The notes under the pieces: generated by a model
What the model was told of the DNA's origin: nothing
Databases searched by the model: none
The model's input: only the letters and a program-made list of their open reading frames with translations
Shown: in pieces, positions 1 through 8,119 of the stretch
How the letters are laid out: every line of letters starts with the position of its first letter
How positions within the stretch are numbered: the stretch's first letter is position 1
Made by a program: the position numbers and the translations under genes
Assembly: GCF_900115755.1 (NCBI RefSeq)
Contig: NZ_FOXQ01000002.1
Location: 1 to 64,000, forward strand
Direction of reading: 5' to 3'
Length of the DNA stretch: 64,000 bases
DNA from: Parafilimonas terrae
Lineage (GTDB): Bacteria > Bacteroidota > Bacteroidia > Chitinophagales > Chitinophagaceae

Positions 1-66
1 GATTTTAAAGATTATAATGTTCCTTTTCCAGATAGTTTAAACTGGGTATTGCAGTATATAAAGTAG
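1..66 (+). CDS. 3' end of an unknown CDS (partial)
   Basis: The first frame is open from the window edge and ends at a TAG at 64-66, encoding a C-terminus that ends in the residues SLNWVLQYIK. A hairpin with a T-run follows directly (83-108), which supports a real gene end. Only 21 residues are visible, so the product cannot be named. Its place beside Rhs debris makes an immunity-type protein possible, but that is inference. Confidence 0.5.
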   Translation, partial: DFKDYNVPFPDSLNWVLQYIK

Positions 67-82
67 TTTTAGTTTTAAAGGA

Positions 83-108
83 AGCCGTTGAGCAACCAGC
101 GGCTTTTT
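83..108 (+). terminator. Rho-independent terminator
   Basis: The arms AGCCG and CGGCT pair, extended by weaker pairs, and are followed by TTTTT. It lies just after the stop codon of the partial gene at 1-66 and just before the convergent HTH-containing ORF. Confidence 0.6.
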
Positions 109-117
109 AAAGTATAC

Positions 118-468
118 TTATTTAAAGAAATCAACCAGTTCACCATTAAGTGCGGCAGCCAGTTTAACCATCGTAAAAAACTCTATGTTAAGCTTACCGT
201 TTTCTATGCGGCTGATATCGCTGTGATTGATGCCGGTAGCCACTTCCAGGTCAAGCTGCGACATTTTATTTTTCTTGCGCAGGCTTTTACTTTTCCCTAT
301 CGGTTGTGTCTGCACCAAACGAAATAGCTCTCTTTTCTTGTGATGCTCTACATAAATATTCGCTTCTGTTTGTGTAAGCGCTCCACTGTTTATACCGGCA
401 TCGCCTTTCGTATATACCGCCATTGCATTACCCTGTGCATCCCGCACATACCAGGTGTAATGCTGCAA
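118..468 (-). pseudogene. Rhs fragment fused in frame to an XRE-type HTH domain
   Basis: The first 40 residues (HYTWYVRDAQGNAMAVYTKG, then LTQTEANIY) are the classic Bacteroidota Rhs/YD-repeat core. From about residue 50 the protein changes to a Cro/C1-type helix-turn-helix: SKSLRKKNKMSQLDLEVATG followed by INHSDISRIENGKLN, ending LVDFFK. The HTH part is intact and complete at its C-terminus, so a small DNA-binding protein may be real, possibly starting from an internal codon. The Rhs part is clearly debris whose upstream frame continues at 511-741. I read this as recombination joining an Rhs gene to a regulator gene; whether the fusion is expressed is unknown. Confidence 0.55.
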
Positions 469-741
469 CTGTCTTGCTTATCCTGTTGCCTGCGGCATCG
501 TACGTGTAGGTTATGGTGCTGCCGCCCCTGGTAATGCTGTTGATCTTGCCATATACCGTCCAACTGATATTGGTAATGCCGGCCTGCACATCTTCTGTAA
601 GATTACAACAATAGCATCATAATTATAATTACCGCTGCTTTGATTGTCTATATCCGTGCTGTAATTGGCTGCAGCCACAGCATCTGCAATATGGTCAAGT
701 TGATTGGTATTTGCCGTATAGCTGTAGATAAGGTTATCCAT
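460..741 (-). pseudogene. Rhs core remnant, frameshifted
   Basis: One frame reads DNLIYSYTANTNQLDHIADA and then STDIDNQSSGNYNYDAI, a typical Rhs repeat. After that the match jumps to a second frame, which reads DVQAGITNISWTVYGKINSI and TYTYDAAGNRISKTV before joining the HYTWYVRDAQG segment of the next fragment. At least two frame changes are needed to read through 741 to about 340. This is a decayed part of one Rhs gene on the minus strand, contiguous with the HTH-fused fragment. Confidence 0.7.
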
Positions 742-948
742 TGCTGTGGTAGTGCCTTATTGCTAAAGAAAAGGGGTATGATAGAATCCATCAATGACGT
801 TCTTAAAACAATTTATGACATTGAACATACCAGGCATCAAAGCCCCATCAATGCCTCGTTGAACGTATTTGCTGCTATTTGTGTTTATACTTTCTTGGAA
901 AGATTTCCTAACATTTTTAACCGATGAACATCCAAAACTCACGTTAAA

Positions 949-1383
949 TTACCATGTCAATGTAATATTGGAGAGATGTTCATTACTATTATAAATATCG
1001 ACTTGCTTATGAGATGGATCAAAAAAGGATAATATATAATTTCTACTTTCTTTGTCTTCATTGAAAAAGTAAAAGTATAAATCATCATGTATTGAATAAC
1101 CCTCACGATACTTTTTGAATATATTCCAAAGTTCTTTTGGCGTAACATTTATATTTCCATAAAAAGTAATGGTTTTAATTCTACTTATTTCACAGCCTAA
1201 AACTATAGTTGAAATGTTTTCGGACACTTTATTAAGTATTATGGTACTTTCATTCTCATTTATTTTTTGAGTAGTGACATTTTTATCTATTATCTCAATT
1301 AACCTGTTACAGCTATAATTATTTGATTCAATTAAAAAATATATCGTTTGAATATCTTCAATTTTGATTTGACTTATTTTCAT
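949..1383 (-). CDS. Putative immunity protein for the Rhs tip at 1392-2408
   Basis: This 144-residue acidic protein has no family that I recognise. It starts 8 bases after the stop of the Rhs toxin-tip gene on the same strand, the usual place for the cognate immunity gene of a polymorphic toxin. It is AT-rich compared with the Rhs core. The role is inferred from position and size only. It would bind and block the C-terminal toxin domain encoded upstream. Confidence 0.5.
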   Translation of the reverse strand: MKISQIKIEDIQTIYFLIESNNYSCNRLIEIIDKNVTTQKINENESTIILNKVSENISTIVLGCEISRIKTITFYGNINVTPKELWNIFKKYREGYSIHDDLYFYFFNEDKESRNYILSFFDPSHKQVDIYNSNEHLSNITLTW

Positions 1384-1391
1384 TTTAGTCT

Positions 1392-2408
1392 TTACTTTTT
1401 TACTTCAACCTTTACATTTGTTTGAAAAAATTGAGTTTCCCCTCCTTTAAGAATCTCGCCTGGTTTATTCCAGTTTTCGATGTCAGAAGCAGTTGATTGA
1501 AGAAATTTTGTGTCTTCATTCAGTATAACCGTAGTTTTAACTCTGTTACCCAACATCGGATCGTTTAATGATATTCCTAATTTATTTGGGTTGGCACCCG
1601 GTAAAGTATAGTAATCTCCAAGTATTGGTTTGCCATTTTTATCAAGAAAAGTCCATTGTTCAAGTTCAGTTCCCTTCTTAAGTGTTGTTTCAAACACTTT
1701 GTTTGTCAAATCTACTCCCTTAGTATGAGACAAAGCTTTAATATCATTATATCCTGCTGATTCATAAAAATCTTTAGCAAAATTAAATCTACTTTTAGCT
1801 ACTCCCTTCAAAGCAGACATACCAGTTTCAAAAGAAACTCCAAGGATTTTACCTGCACCCCAAGATATTAAAGCATCTGCTAAAGCACTCCTTGACCTCA
1901 TGTCCTGAGCAATTCTTCCCTCTGGTGTTGTTGCTCTGTTGTGTTCAAATGCCCCTGCAATTTGAGAAGCAAATAAAGTCCTTGTAATCCACCCCTTCGT
2001 TACAAATACTTCCACTGGCAATAAAGCGGTACCGGTCATAATTGTACCGCCCTGTTTCAACTCTTGCTTTGTTAAATGCCCATCGTCATTTGCATCACCT
2101 GGTATATGCCATTTACCCGGGCTCGCCATATTACCTGCCATTCCTTCTAAACCATCAATATCTATATTCATTATGGGATTGCCAGAAGCAAACTGATATG
2201 GTGTTAGTTCCGGATAGCTGTTAGTTATAGGGTCAACGCTTAAAAATCTTTCCACCCTCGGGTCATAAATGCGATTCCCATAGTCTTGTTGATTCCCTTC
2301 TCCTTTAACCTCATTATCATTTTCCTTACCATTAAACCCATACCTGTAAAATAAAGAACTTGAGGCAGTGTACGTCCTCATTGGCATTTGCATACCGGCG
2401 GTATACAA
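1392..2408 (-). CDS. Rhs C-terminal tip with polymorphic toxin domain
   Basis: The 338-residue product begins in the conserved Rhs end (GMQMPMRTYTASS, YRYGFNGKENDNE, YDPRVERFLSVDPIT, YPELTPYQFASGNPI) and lacks all upstream YD repeats. The region after about residue 95 is variable. The last 110 residues (GTELEQWTFLDKNGKPILGD, then YYTLPGANPNKLGI, ending in a GGETQFF-like motif) resemble my recollection of 'polymorphic toxin type 46', a probable enzyme domain; this assignment is tentative. The ATG at 2408 lies inside the palindrome shared with the divergent tip, so it may not be a natural start. The gene is probably an orphan tip cassette that becomes functional only after recombination into a full Rhs gene. 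Confidence 0.65.
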   Translation of the reverse strand: MYTAGMQMPMRTYTASSSLFYRYGFNGKENDNEVKGEGNQQDYGNRIYDPRVERFLSVDPITNSYPELTPYQFASGNPIMNIDIDGLEGMAGNMASPGKWHIPGDANDDGHLTKQELKQGGTIMTGTALLPVEVFVTKGWITRTLFASQIAGAFEHNRATTPEGRIAQDMRSRSALADALISWGAGKILGVSFETGMSALKGVAKSRFNFAKDFYESAGYNDIKALSHTKGVDLTNKVFETTLKKGTELEQWTFLDKNGKPILGDYYTLPGANPNKLGISLNDPMLGNRVKTTVILNEDTKFLQSTASDIENWNKPGEILKGGETQFFQTNVKVEVKK

Positions 2409-2420
2409 ATGCCAATGAGG
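2376..2420. repeat. 45-bp near-perfect palindrome at the Rhs head-to-head junction
   Basis: The left arm CCTCATTGGCATTTG (2376-2390) is the exact reverse complement of CAAATGCCAATGAGG (2406-2420). The inner part CATACCG/CGGTATA pairs with one mismatch around a central G at 2398, giving 21 of 22 paired positions. It encodes the QMPMR segment of both divergent Rhs tips, so it is an inverted duplication of Rhs coding sequence and could extrude as a cruciform. Confidence 0.85.
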
Positions 2421-3440
2421 GGTTATACGGCAAGTTCAACATCAAGCTATCGCTATGGATTTAACGGAAAAGAAGATGATACCGAAGCTGAACCGGGCTG
2501 GCAAGATTACGGCAGCAGAGAATATGACAAGCTTAGTGGTCGCTTCATAAGCGTGGACCCGTTAACCCAAAAATATCCGTGGTACTCACCATATCAATTT
2601 GCAGGCAACAAACCAATCTGGGCTACAGATTTGGATGGTATGGAAGAGTGGATGAAAACCCAACAAAATTTACTTCAACAAGGAGTTCAATTGCAACTTC
2701 AAATAGCTGAAAAGCAGAAGCAAATGGCAGCGCAAAAAGCTGCACAGGCGTTAGCAAATCAACCAATATTTAAACAGGCAGATAACAGTAAGTATGCTAA
2801 GCAGCGTTCTAATCAACTTGCAATACAAAATTTAAAGAATCAGATATATTCAAATGCGACAGCCTCTGATCCATTTGCCGCGGGAGTTGGATTTGGATTG
2901 GCAAATACTCCTGTACAAATGGCGAAAGCTCCTGTTGATCATTCTTTTGGGATTTACTATAATATTAAAGATGGCAATTATTGGGGGGCAGCAGGAAATG
3001 CGGCACTTCTTGCTTTAGATGTATCTCCATTCTTTTTGACAAAAGGAACTGGCAATAGCATAGATATAACATTGGGCATGATGAAAAATGGCGGTGCTAC
3101 GGCGGCTACGGCGGCTAAAACAGGAGCACCATTTTATACTGAATGGGCAAATCTTGGAATATATAATCCATCTCATTTTGAAGGTTGCGGCGGTGCGTTT
3201 AAATTTGTTACCGATAAAGTAATTGCATCTAAAGGAACAGTTCATTTTGAATTAAGCGGGTTAAATATACAAGAGGCCCTTGCGGGAGATGCCAATATTT
3301 TTGTAGGTAGATATACTTCTTGGGAGTTACAGCAAGTAATAAGTGATGTTACTTTATTTAAGAATACAAGTTTTTATTTGAACGGTGTAAAACAAACAAC
3401 TAAACAGCTAAGTGAATTAGGAATTAAAGCTCCAAAATAG
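2388..3440 (+). CDS. Rhs C-terminal tip with unknown toxin domain
   Basis: This 350-residue product starts in the palindrome and carries the Rhs end signature (IQMPMRGYTASS, YRYGFNGKEDDTE, YDKLSGRFISVDPLTQ, YPWYSPYQFAGNKP). A Gln/Lys-rich linker follows, with a likely coiled coil at about residues 90-150. A Gly/Ala-rich stretch comes next. The C-terminal 110 residues (from GAPFYTEWANLG to the end) form a domain that I do not recognise, presumably the toxin. Like its divergent partner it lacks the Rhs shell repeats. The next gene begins 3 bases downstream, as expected for an immunity partner. Confidence 0.65.
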   Translation: MHTGGIQMPMRGYTASSTSSYRYGFNGKEDDTEAEPGWQDYGSREYDKLSGRFISVDPLTQKYPWYSPYQFAGNKPIWATDLDGMEEWMKTQQNLLQQGVQLQLQIAEKQKQMAAQKAAQALANQPIFKQADNSKYAKQRSNQLAIQNLKNQIYSNATASDPFAAGVGFGLANTPVQMAKAPVDHSFGIYYNIKDGNYWGAAGNAALLALDVSPFFLTKGTGNSIDITLGMMKNGGATAATAAKTGAPFYTEWANLGIYNPSHFEGCGGAFKFVTDKVIASKGTVHFELSGLNIQEALAGDANIFVGRYTSWELQQVISDVTLFKNTSFYLNGVKQTTKQLSELGIKAPK

Positions 3441-3443
3441 ATT

Positions 3444-3806
3444 ATGGAAATGAAAATATCGTCTTTTAAAATGGCAGAACAAATAGAGAATTATGGATTT
3501 TATGGCGAAGTAGAAATTGAATTTAAGATAACAGAATATTATAGAGAATTACAAATGCAAGTAGATTGGCCATTTGAACGATGGCGAGCTGGTATTTTAT
3601 TTGGTGCAACTTATTTTTTGGAACATAGTATGCAAAGAATTGGTTTGACTCTACGAGTGAAAAATATTGAGTATCATGAAGTAGATACTACAAACGTAAT
3701 TATTGCTTATTTAATTTATAATGCATTATTAAAAGAATCAGACATAACTCAAAGGCAAACAATAAAATTTGATAAAGAATTAAAGTCTTTTGTTTTTCCT
3801 AAGTAA
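3444..3806 (+). CDS. Putative immunity protein for the Rhs tip at 2388-3440
   Basis: The product has 120 residues and no family I recognise. The start codon follows the toxin-tip stop by only 3 bases, so the two are very likely co-transcribed. The size, the tight coupling and the lack of relation to the immunity candidate at 949-1383 fit a toxin-specific immunity protein. Function is inferred from context. Confidence 0.5.
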   Translation: MEMKISSFKMAEQIENYGFYGEVEIEFKITEYYRELQMQVDWPFERWRAGILFGATYFLEHSMQRIGLTLRVKNIEYHEVDTTNVIIAYLIYNALLKESDITQRQTIKFDKELKSFVFPK

Positions 3807-3839
3807 TATTCAGATAATGTAGCTAATATATACAGCAGG

Positions 3840-4060
3840 GGATGCACCGGTAAACAGCGAGCATTTAACCTGGACAGAAGCATTATGAGCTTACGAACCA
3901 TTTGGGTAATGTGCTGGCTGTTATAAGTGATAAGAAGATACAGGTGAGCTCGGATAATGTTACGGTAAGTTTTTGCAAGGCGTATATAGAATCGGCCAAT
4001 GACTACTATCCCGCCGGGATAATAATCACTTCGCACCTAATTCAAAGAACTTCAAATGCT
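3840..4060 (+). pseudogene. Rhs core remnant
   Basis: Translation of this stretch gives YELTNHLGNVLAVISDKK-like residues (here ...LRTIWVMCWLL in one frame and GNVLAVISDKKIQVSSDNVT in another), then AYIESANDYYPAGIIITSHL. These are the segments that normally precede the GMQMPGR motif of Bacteroidota Rhs proteins. There is no intact frame on either side. It is another broken piece of the same gene type as at 460-741. Confidence 0.7.
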
Positions 4061-4116
4061 TCCCGTTATAAAAATAGGGCTTTAAATTGCAGTAATTAGC
4101 AAAAATGTGCAAGGTT

Positions 4117-5169
4117 TTAAGTGTTTTTTTCTGAACGTTTAAGCATGCTGTGAATCTTATCAATTTCATTATCCGCCACTTTTTGCGCTATCTCCACATA
4201 CCTGTAAAAAGACTTGCTGTCAGTGGTATGCCCGCTTATTTTTTTAACGATATGCTCCGGCATGCCCGATATGAGCATATTGGTAATGCATGTACGCCGC
4301 ATCGTGTGGCTGCTTACGAGGTCGCAGAACCTGTAAGGTTTGTTACCGGGTGGTTTAAGCTCTATTGTTTTACTGCCTTTTTTACGCTGTTTCGACACTG
4401 GCCATGTCCAGCCCGCCAGCGCACAGATTTCTTTAATGCGCAGGTTGAAGCGGCACAGGATAGGAACAGGCAATAATAGCTTTTGTTTGCATTTGTATTT
4501 TTCTAAAATAGCCGTTGCAAAACCAGGCAGCTTTATGAGACTTTCATATCCTGTTTTTTGGGAGGTGATATTCAGATATGTTGCTCCGTCACGTCTTATT
4601 ATGTGATGCTGCCTGAGCCTTTTAATATCGCTTATGCGCAATGCTGTAACACAACCGATGATAAAAATATCCTTTGCTTTTTGCAAATGAGGGTTCAGTT
4701 GTTGATTAAATGCCTCATTAAAAATCAGGAAATTCAATTGATCAATTGATAAAGTAAGTATAGGAGGTTCTTCATGCAGGGCATAAAATTTCTTATGAAA
4801 AAAGCCGCTGTTTATACCTTTTTCATAAATACACCAGTTGTAAAAACTGCGTATAATTTTGATATTTTGGCCAACATAATTATTCAGGACTTTCAGGTCA
4901 TCAAACAGATAATTGCAAAACTTAGTATAAAATAAATTGCTGTACCGTTTCGCCATATTAAAATCCCGCTTATTATTTCCCCTCAATTCATAAAGCGTAA
5001 GCGGAAATTTTTTCTTGAGCTCAAAAGCTTTCAGGAGCCTGAGGGTATTATAATAATTCCTAATGGTACTTTCATTAACCCTTTGGCCGTTTTGCTTTAA
5101 TCTTTTCCCGGTGTGAGTGTCTTTTATGAACTTTTCAAAAAGATCATAAAAATCGTGTTTGATTATCAT
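4117..5169 (-). CDS. Tyrosine recombinase / phage-type integrase
   Basis: This 350-residue site-specific recombinase would cut and rejoin DNA through a covalent tyrosine intermediate. An N-terminal SAM-like core-binding domain spans about residues 1-130. The catalytic set is complete: R178 in TALRISD, K205 in TSQKTG, H288 and R291 in SHTMRRT, H314 in ISGHTTD, and Y324 (or Y322) in FYRYVEIA. The length fits transposon-type integrases of Bacteroidota. It lies at the left side of the mobile region and reads away from the mobilization genes. No flanking direct repeat is visible, so I cannot prove that it serves this element. It could instead belong to an older insertion in the Rhs region. Confidence 0.9.
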   Translation of the reverse strand: MIIKHDFYDLFEKFIKDTHTGKRLKQNGQRVNESTIRNYYNTLRLLKAFELKKKFPLTLYELRGNNKRDFNMAKRYSNLFYTKFCNYLFDDLKVLNNYVGQNIKIIRSFYNWCIYEKGINSGFFHKKFYALHEEPPILTLSIDQLNFLIFNEAFNQQLNPHLQKAKDIFIIGCVTALRISDIKRLRQHHIIRRDGATYLNITSQKTGYESLIKLPGFATAILEKYKCKQKLLLPVPILCRFNLRIKEICALAGWTWPVSKQRKKGSKTIELKPPGNKPYRFCDLVSSHTMRRTCITNMLISGMPEHIVKKISGHTTDSKSFYRYVEIAQKVADNEIDKIHSMLKRSEKNT

Positions 5170-5350
5170 GTTTTTATATAAACATACTTATGGTGCCTCA
5201 ACAAGTAAAGACTACAATTAATTCTGTTGAGTTTAGGTTTTGCCATGCAGGTACCATGTGTTGGTATGTTAATATCTTCTGATAACTGAGATATTATTTT
5301 TTATTGGCTTGGATTCACATTGAGAATCGGTTTATTATAATTGTAAGACT

Positions 5351-5584
5351 ATGGAGCACGATGCCCTACAGCAGGAAATACGAAAATTACAGGGTTGCCT
5401 TTTTATAGAAATGGAAGCTTATCGAAGAGCTATAAATGAAAGCTTAGATGTCAACGCGGTCATGGTCTTATACCGAAAATTAAAAAGGACACTACAGGCA
5501 TTTAGGTTACTTACCCTCGAATATGAACAACAAAATAACAAAGAAATAAAAGCGTACGATGGGTCATTCCTGTACTATCAATAA
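5351..5584 (+). CDS. Small hypothetical protein
   Basis: The 77-residue product is rich in Glu, Lys, Arg and Leu and is predicted by eye to be mostly alpha-helical. I recognise no family. It stands alone between the divergently oriented integrase gene and the broken transposase, in a position often used by small excision or regulatory proteins. That role is speculation. Confidence 0.45.
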   Translation: MEHDALQQEIRKLQGCLFIEMEAYRRAINESLDVNAVMVLYRKLKRTLQAFRLLTLEYEQQNNKEIKAYDGSFLYYQ

Positions 5585-5747
5585 AATGAAACAGCATAAT
5601 AATAATGCATTGCGTTATTGATAATAGAAGATCATAACGAATAACTACTTCTCTTCTCCGACAGTCTCCTTGCAAGGCGGTTGTGCGGAAGCCAAGGGGT
5701 TGTGCGGTGCTATGAGTAGAATCTAAATTATTTCTATCTTCATTACA

Positions 5748-6035
5748 ATGCCTGTAAGAAAAACAATATCAGAAAAAGATGGTGGTTACTTTATTACATT
5801 TACCTGCACAAGGTGGTTGCTATTATTTGAAATTACGAATGGATATAATTTTGTTTATAAATGGTTTGATGTATTGAAAAAAGCTAATTATTATATTATT
5901 GGTTATACTATAATGCCAAGTCATACCCATACAATCATTGCATTTCATAACACAGGTAAATCCATAAACAGCATCGGCGTGGAAAAGGTGGAATTCACCG
6001 AGCCAGCATCGGAACCTGACCTTGAGATATCGTGA
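5748..6035 (+). pseudogene. REP-associated tyrosine transposase (IS200/IS605-like), truncated
   Basis: The N-terminal half of a Y1-type transposase is clear: GGYFITFTCTRWLLLFEITN, then YIIGYTIMPSHTHTIIAFHN. The HxH metal-binding pair is H-T-H at about residues 60-62. The frame departs from the family after GKSIN, where homologues continue for another 80 or more residues carrying the catalytic tyrosine. The protein therefore ends at 95 residues and should be inactive. A 12-bp inverted repeat follows at 6080-6126, possibly a target-type REP hairpin of this transposase class. Confidence 0.75.
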
Positions 6036-6079
6036 GAAAGATTTGTAAAACAGAAATGGTAAACAAAATAAAAATAACC

Positions 6080-6126
6080 ACCTGAAAAATAGTGTCTGCT
6101 GCTTGGAGAACGGGTATTTTTCAGGT
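6080..6126. repeat. Inverted repeat, 12-bp perfect arms
   Basis: ACCTGAAAAATA (6080-6091) and TATTTTTCAGGT (6115-6126) are exact reverse complements separated by 23 bases. The structure sits between the broken transposase and the convergent gene at 6144-6431. It may be a bidirectional terminator or a REP-like palindrome related to the transposase. Confidence 0.65.
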
Positions 6127-6143
6127 AGTTAGAAGAATCGCTT

Positions 6144-6431
6144 TTACTTGGTGCCAAGTGCCCTTAGCTTTTCACTTAGCTCTGTTAACCCTGCCTTGTC
6201 AAGGTAATCATCTGCGATGCCCTGCAATTCCTGCAAAGCTTCCTGTGGGATGCTGGCCAGCAATCCCTGCGCTGCATCATCGCCCTTAACAGACAAACCG
6301 CGCTTGATAACGCTGTGCAACAGCAACACATTCTTGCGCGAGATCTTCATGTCCATCTTCACAGTCTCATTCATGCCGGGGATACTCAATATCGTATCAT
6401 ACACCCGCGCCACATCATTCGTCGTCAACAT
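6144..6431 (-). CDS. Small conserved-type hypothetical protein of the mobile element
   Basis: The product has 95 residues from the ATG at 6431 (MLTTNDVARVYDTILSIPGM). An upstream start at 6470 would add 13 basic residues of low plausibility. The C-terminal part has helical, Leu- and Asp-rich composition (LDKAGLTELSEKLRAL). I associate this type of protein with the primase-mobilization block of Bacteroidota elements, but I cannot name a function. It is divergent from the Toprim gene downstream. Confidence 0.6.
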   Translation of the reverse strand: MLTTNDVARVYDTILSIPGMNETVKMDMKISRKNVLLLHSVIKRGLSVKGDDAAQGLLASIPQEALQELQGIADDYLDKAGLTELSEKLRALGTK

Positions 6432-6587
6432 AACTACTCGTTTTGATTTTTTAAAATTTTTATACGGCAAAACTAACCGATACCATTTTCACAATCCTCA
6501 TCAAAATATGATGAGGATAGGTATTCCTGTATTACCTGTATAATTTTGTATCTGGAAACTGAATGGTGTGTTTGAAAATGTGAGTTT

Positions 6588-7466
6588 ATGGAATTCAGGA
6601 GCAAACAGCTTTGCATCAGCGAAGCCAAAGAAATAGATATAGTTCATTACCTGTCAGAACTGGGTTATGAGCCTTTAAAAGTCCGTAATAACGACTACTG
6701 GTATCGCTCTCCGTTACGGGCTGAAAAAACAGCCTCTTTCAAAGTCAACCGCGGGCTAAACCGGTGGTACGATCATGGATTGGGCAAAGGTGGCAACCTG
6801 GTTGATTTCGCCATCCTGTATCATAACTGTACGGTTGGTGAATTACTTGAAAAACTAAGCACTTCTCTTTCTTTTCAAAAGCCGGGTTACGGACAAACTT
6901 TAATCACAACGACATCAGATAACAAGCTCAAAATAGTGAGGGATACAGCATTGTCTTCCTATGCCTTGCTACGTTATTTCGAAGAGCGCCATATACCTGT
7001 TCAGGTAGCAGACCGTTATTGCCGCGAAGTGGGTTATCAGTTGAACGAAAAAATGTACTATGGCATCGGTTTCAAAAACGACCTCGGCGGCTTCGAAATC
7101 CGTAATCCTTACTTCAAGGTAGGTAGTGCTCCAAAGGGTATTACCACCTTTGATAATGGCGCGGATGAGGTCATCGTTTTTGAAGGCTTCATGGACTTTC
7201 TTTCCTTCATGGTCGTCCATGAAAATGAACCTGAAGACCGCTTTGATTTTACAGTGCTGAACTCTCTTTCTTTTTTTGAAACTGCACGTCCTTTTATGGA
7301 AAAACATAAGGCCATAAGGCTCTATCTCGACAACGATACCGCCGGACAAAATTGCAGCCGTTATGCGCTTTCGTTAAGCAGTAAGTACAAGGATGAAAGC
7401 AGCCTCTATCAAAACCACAAGGACTTCAATGCCTGGGTAATGAATTTCGGGAAGCCATATAAATGA
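6588..7466 (+). CDS. Toprim-domain primase-like protein
   Basis: The 292-residue product has an N-terminal CHC2-like primase zinc-binding fold without the cysteines (DYWYRSPLRAEKTASFKVN, RWYDHGLGKGGNLVDFA at residues 36-74). A Toprim domain follows, with the catalytic Glu in EVIVFEGFMDFLSF and the DxD motif in IRLYLDNDTAG. It would prime replication of the transferred strand or of the excised element. It precedes the mobilization genes, the standard order in Bacteroidota mobilizable elements. Confidence 0.85.
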   Translation: MEFRSKQLCISEAKEIDIVHYLSELGYEPLKVRNNDYWYRSPLRAEKTASFKVNRGLNRWYDHGLGKGGNLVDFAILYHNCTVGELLEKLSTSLSFQKPGYGQTLITTTSDNKLKIVRDTALSSYALLRYFEERHIPVQVADRYCREVGYQLNEKMYYGIGFKNDLGGFEIRNPYFKVGSAPKGITTFDNGADEVIVFEGFMDFLSFMVVHENEPEDRFDFTVLNSLSFFETARPFMEKHKAIRLYLDNDTAGQNCSRYALSLSSKYKDESSLYQNHKDFNAWVMNFGKPYK

Positions 7467-7618
7467 TCAAAAGCAAAATATTATTATGAAATGATGCAGG
7501 AAAATATAAGGACCATTTTAATTTTTTTTAAATGCGCCGATTAATTAAAACGTCCGAAAAACTTGCAGGTAGCGGCAAGAAGTGCTTAAAGCTGGAAGAT
7601 TGCAACTTTTCAGCAATC

Positions 7619-7681
7619 GGCCAGATGAACGGTTGTCGTACAACCGGATCTGGCCGCCCCACACTCGGAACTCGTGGGCGG
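7619..7681. other. Nested inverted repeats, candidate oriT
   Basis: An outer arm pair GGCCAGAT (7619-7626) / ATCTGGCC (7648-7655) encloses a perfect GGTTGT-CGT-ACAACC hairpin (7631-7645). It is followed by a second hairpin, CCGCCCCAC (7654-7662) / GTGGGCGG (7674-7681), with one bulged base. It lies 49 bases upstream of the mobC start and is unusually GC-rich for this region. A relaxase nick site is expected here. The nick position is not determined. Confidence 0.6.
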
Positions 7682-7729
7682 TGTATTATCAATGAATTTT
7701 TGATTTTTAAACGTGAAAATGATAATGTG

Positions 7730-8119
7730 ATGAAAGAGAAAAAAGCAAACAGGAGCAAAAGGATCATCTGCAGGTTAACACCGGAGGAGCTTGCAAAGCT
7801 GGAAAAGAAATGGAAGGCATCTGCCTGCCGGAAGTTAAGTGATTATATACGCCACAGCCTCTTTGATAAGCCCATTATTACGACTTATCGTAACAGCTCA
7901 CAGGATGACCTAATGGCAGAACTTACCAGACTTCGCAACGAGTTAAATAACGTTGGGAATAATTTCAACCAGGTAGTAAAAAAGATGCATACACTGCATC
8001 ATGTCCCGGAATTCAGAAGCTGGCTGATCGCTTATGAGATCGAAAAAAACATCCTTTCCAATAAGGTGGATGATATCAGGAACACCGTAAAAAAATTGCT
8101 CGGAATATGGTTGCAGTGA
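7730..8119 (+). CDS. mobC: Mobilization protein MobC (relaxosome accessory)
   Basis: The 129-residue protein begins MKEKKANRSKRIICRLTPEE and has a ribbon-helix-helix type N-terminus, then the family hallmark LTRLRNELNNVGNNFNQVVK at about residues 70-90. It would bind oriT and help the relaxase melt the nick site. The ATG at 7730 is chosen because upstream in-frame sequence overlaps the oriT-like hairpins and is not conserved-looking. Its 3' end overlaps the relaxase start by 13 bases, so translation is probably coupled. Confidence 0.85.
   Translation: MKEKKANRSKRIICRLTPEELAKLEKKWKASACRKLSDYIRHSLFDKPIITTYRNSSQDDLMAELTRLRNELNNVGNNFNQVVKKMHTLHHVPEFRSWLIAYEIEKNILSNKVDDIRNTVKKLLGIWLQ

Noticed and set aside
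7532-7729. In-frame N-terminal extension of MobC
   Set aside because: It crosses the nested hairpins proposed as oriT and does not resemble the family's N-terminus; the ATG at 7730 fits better.
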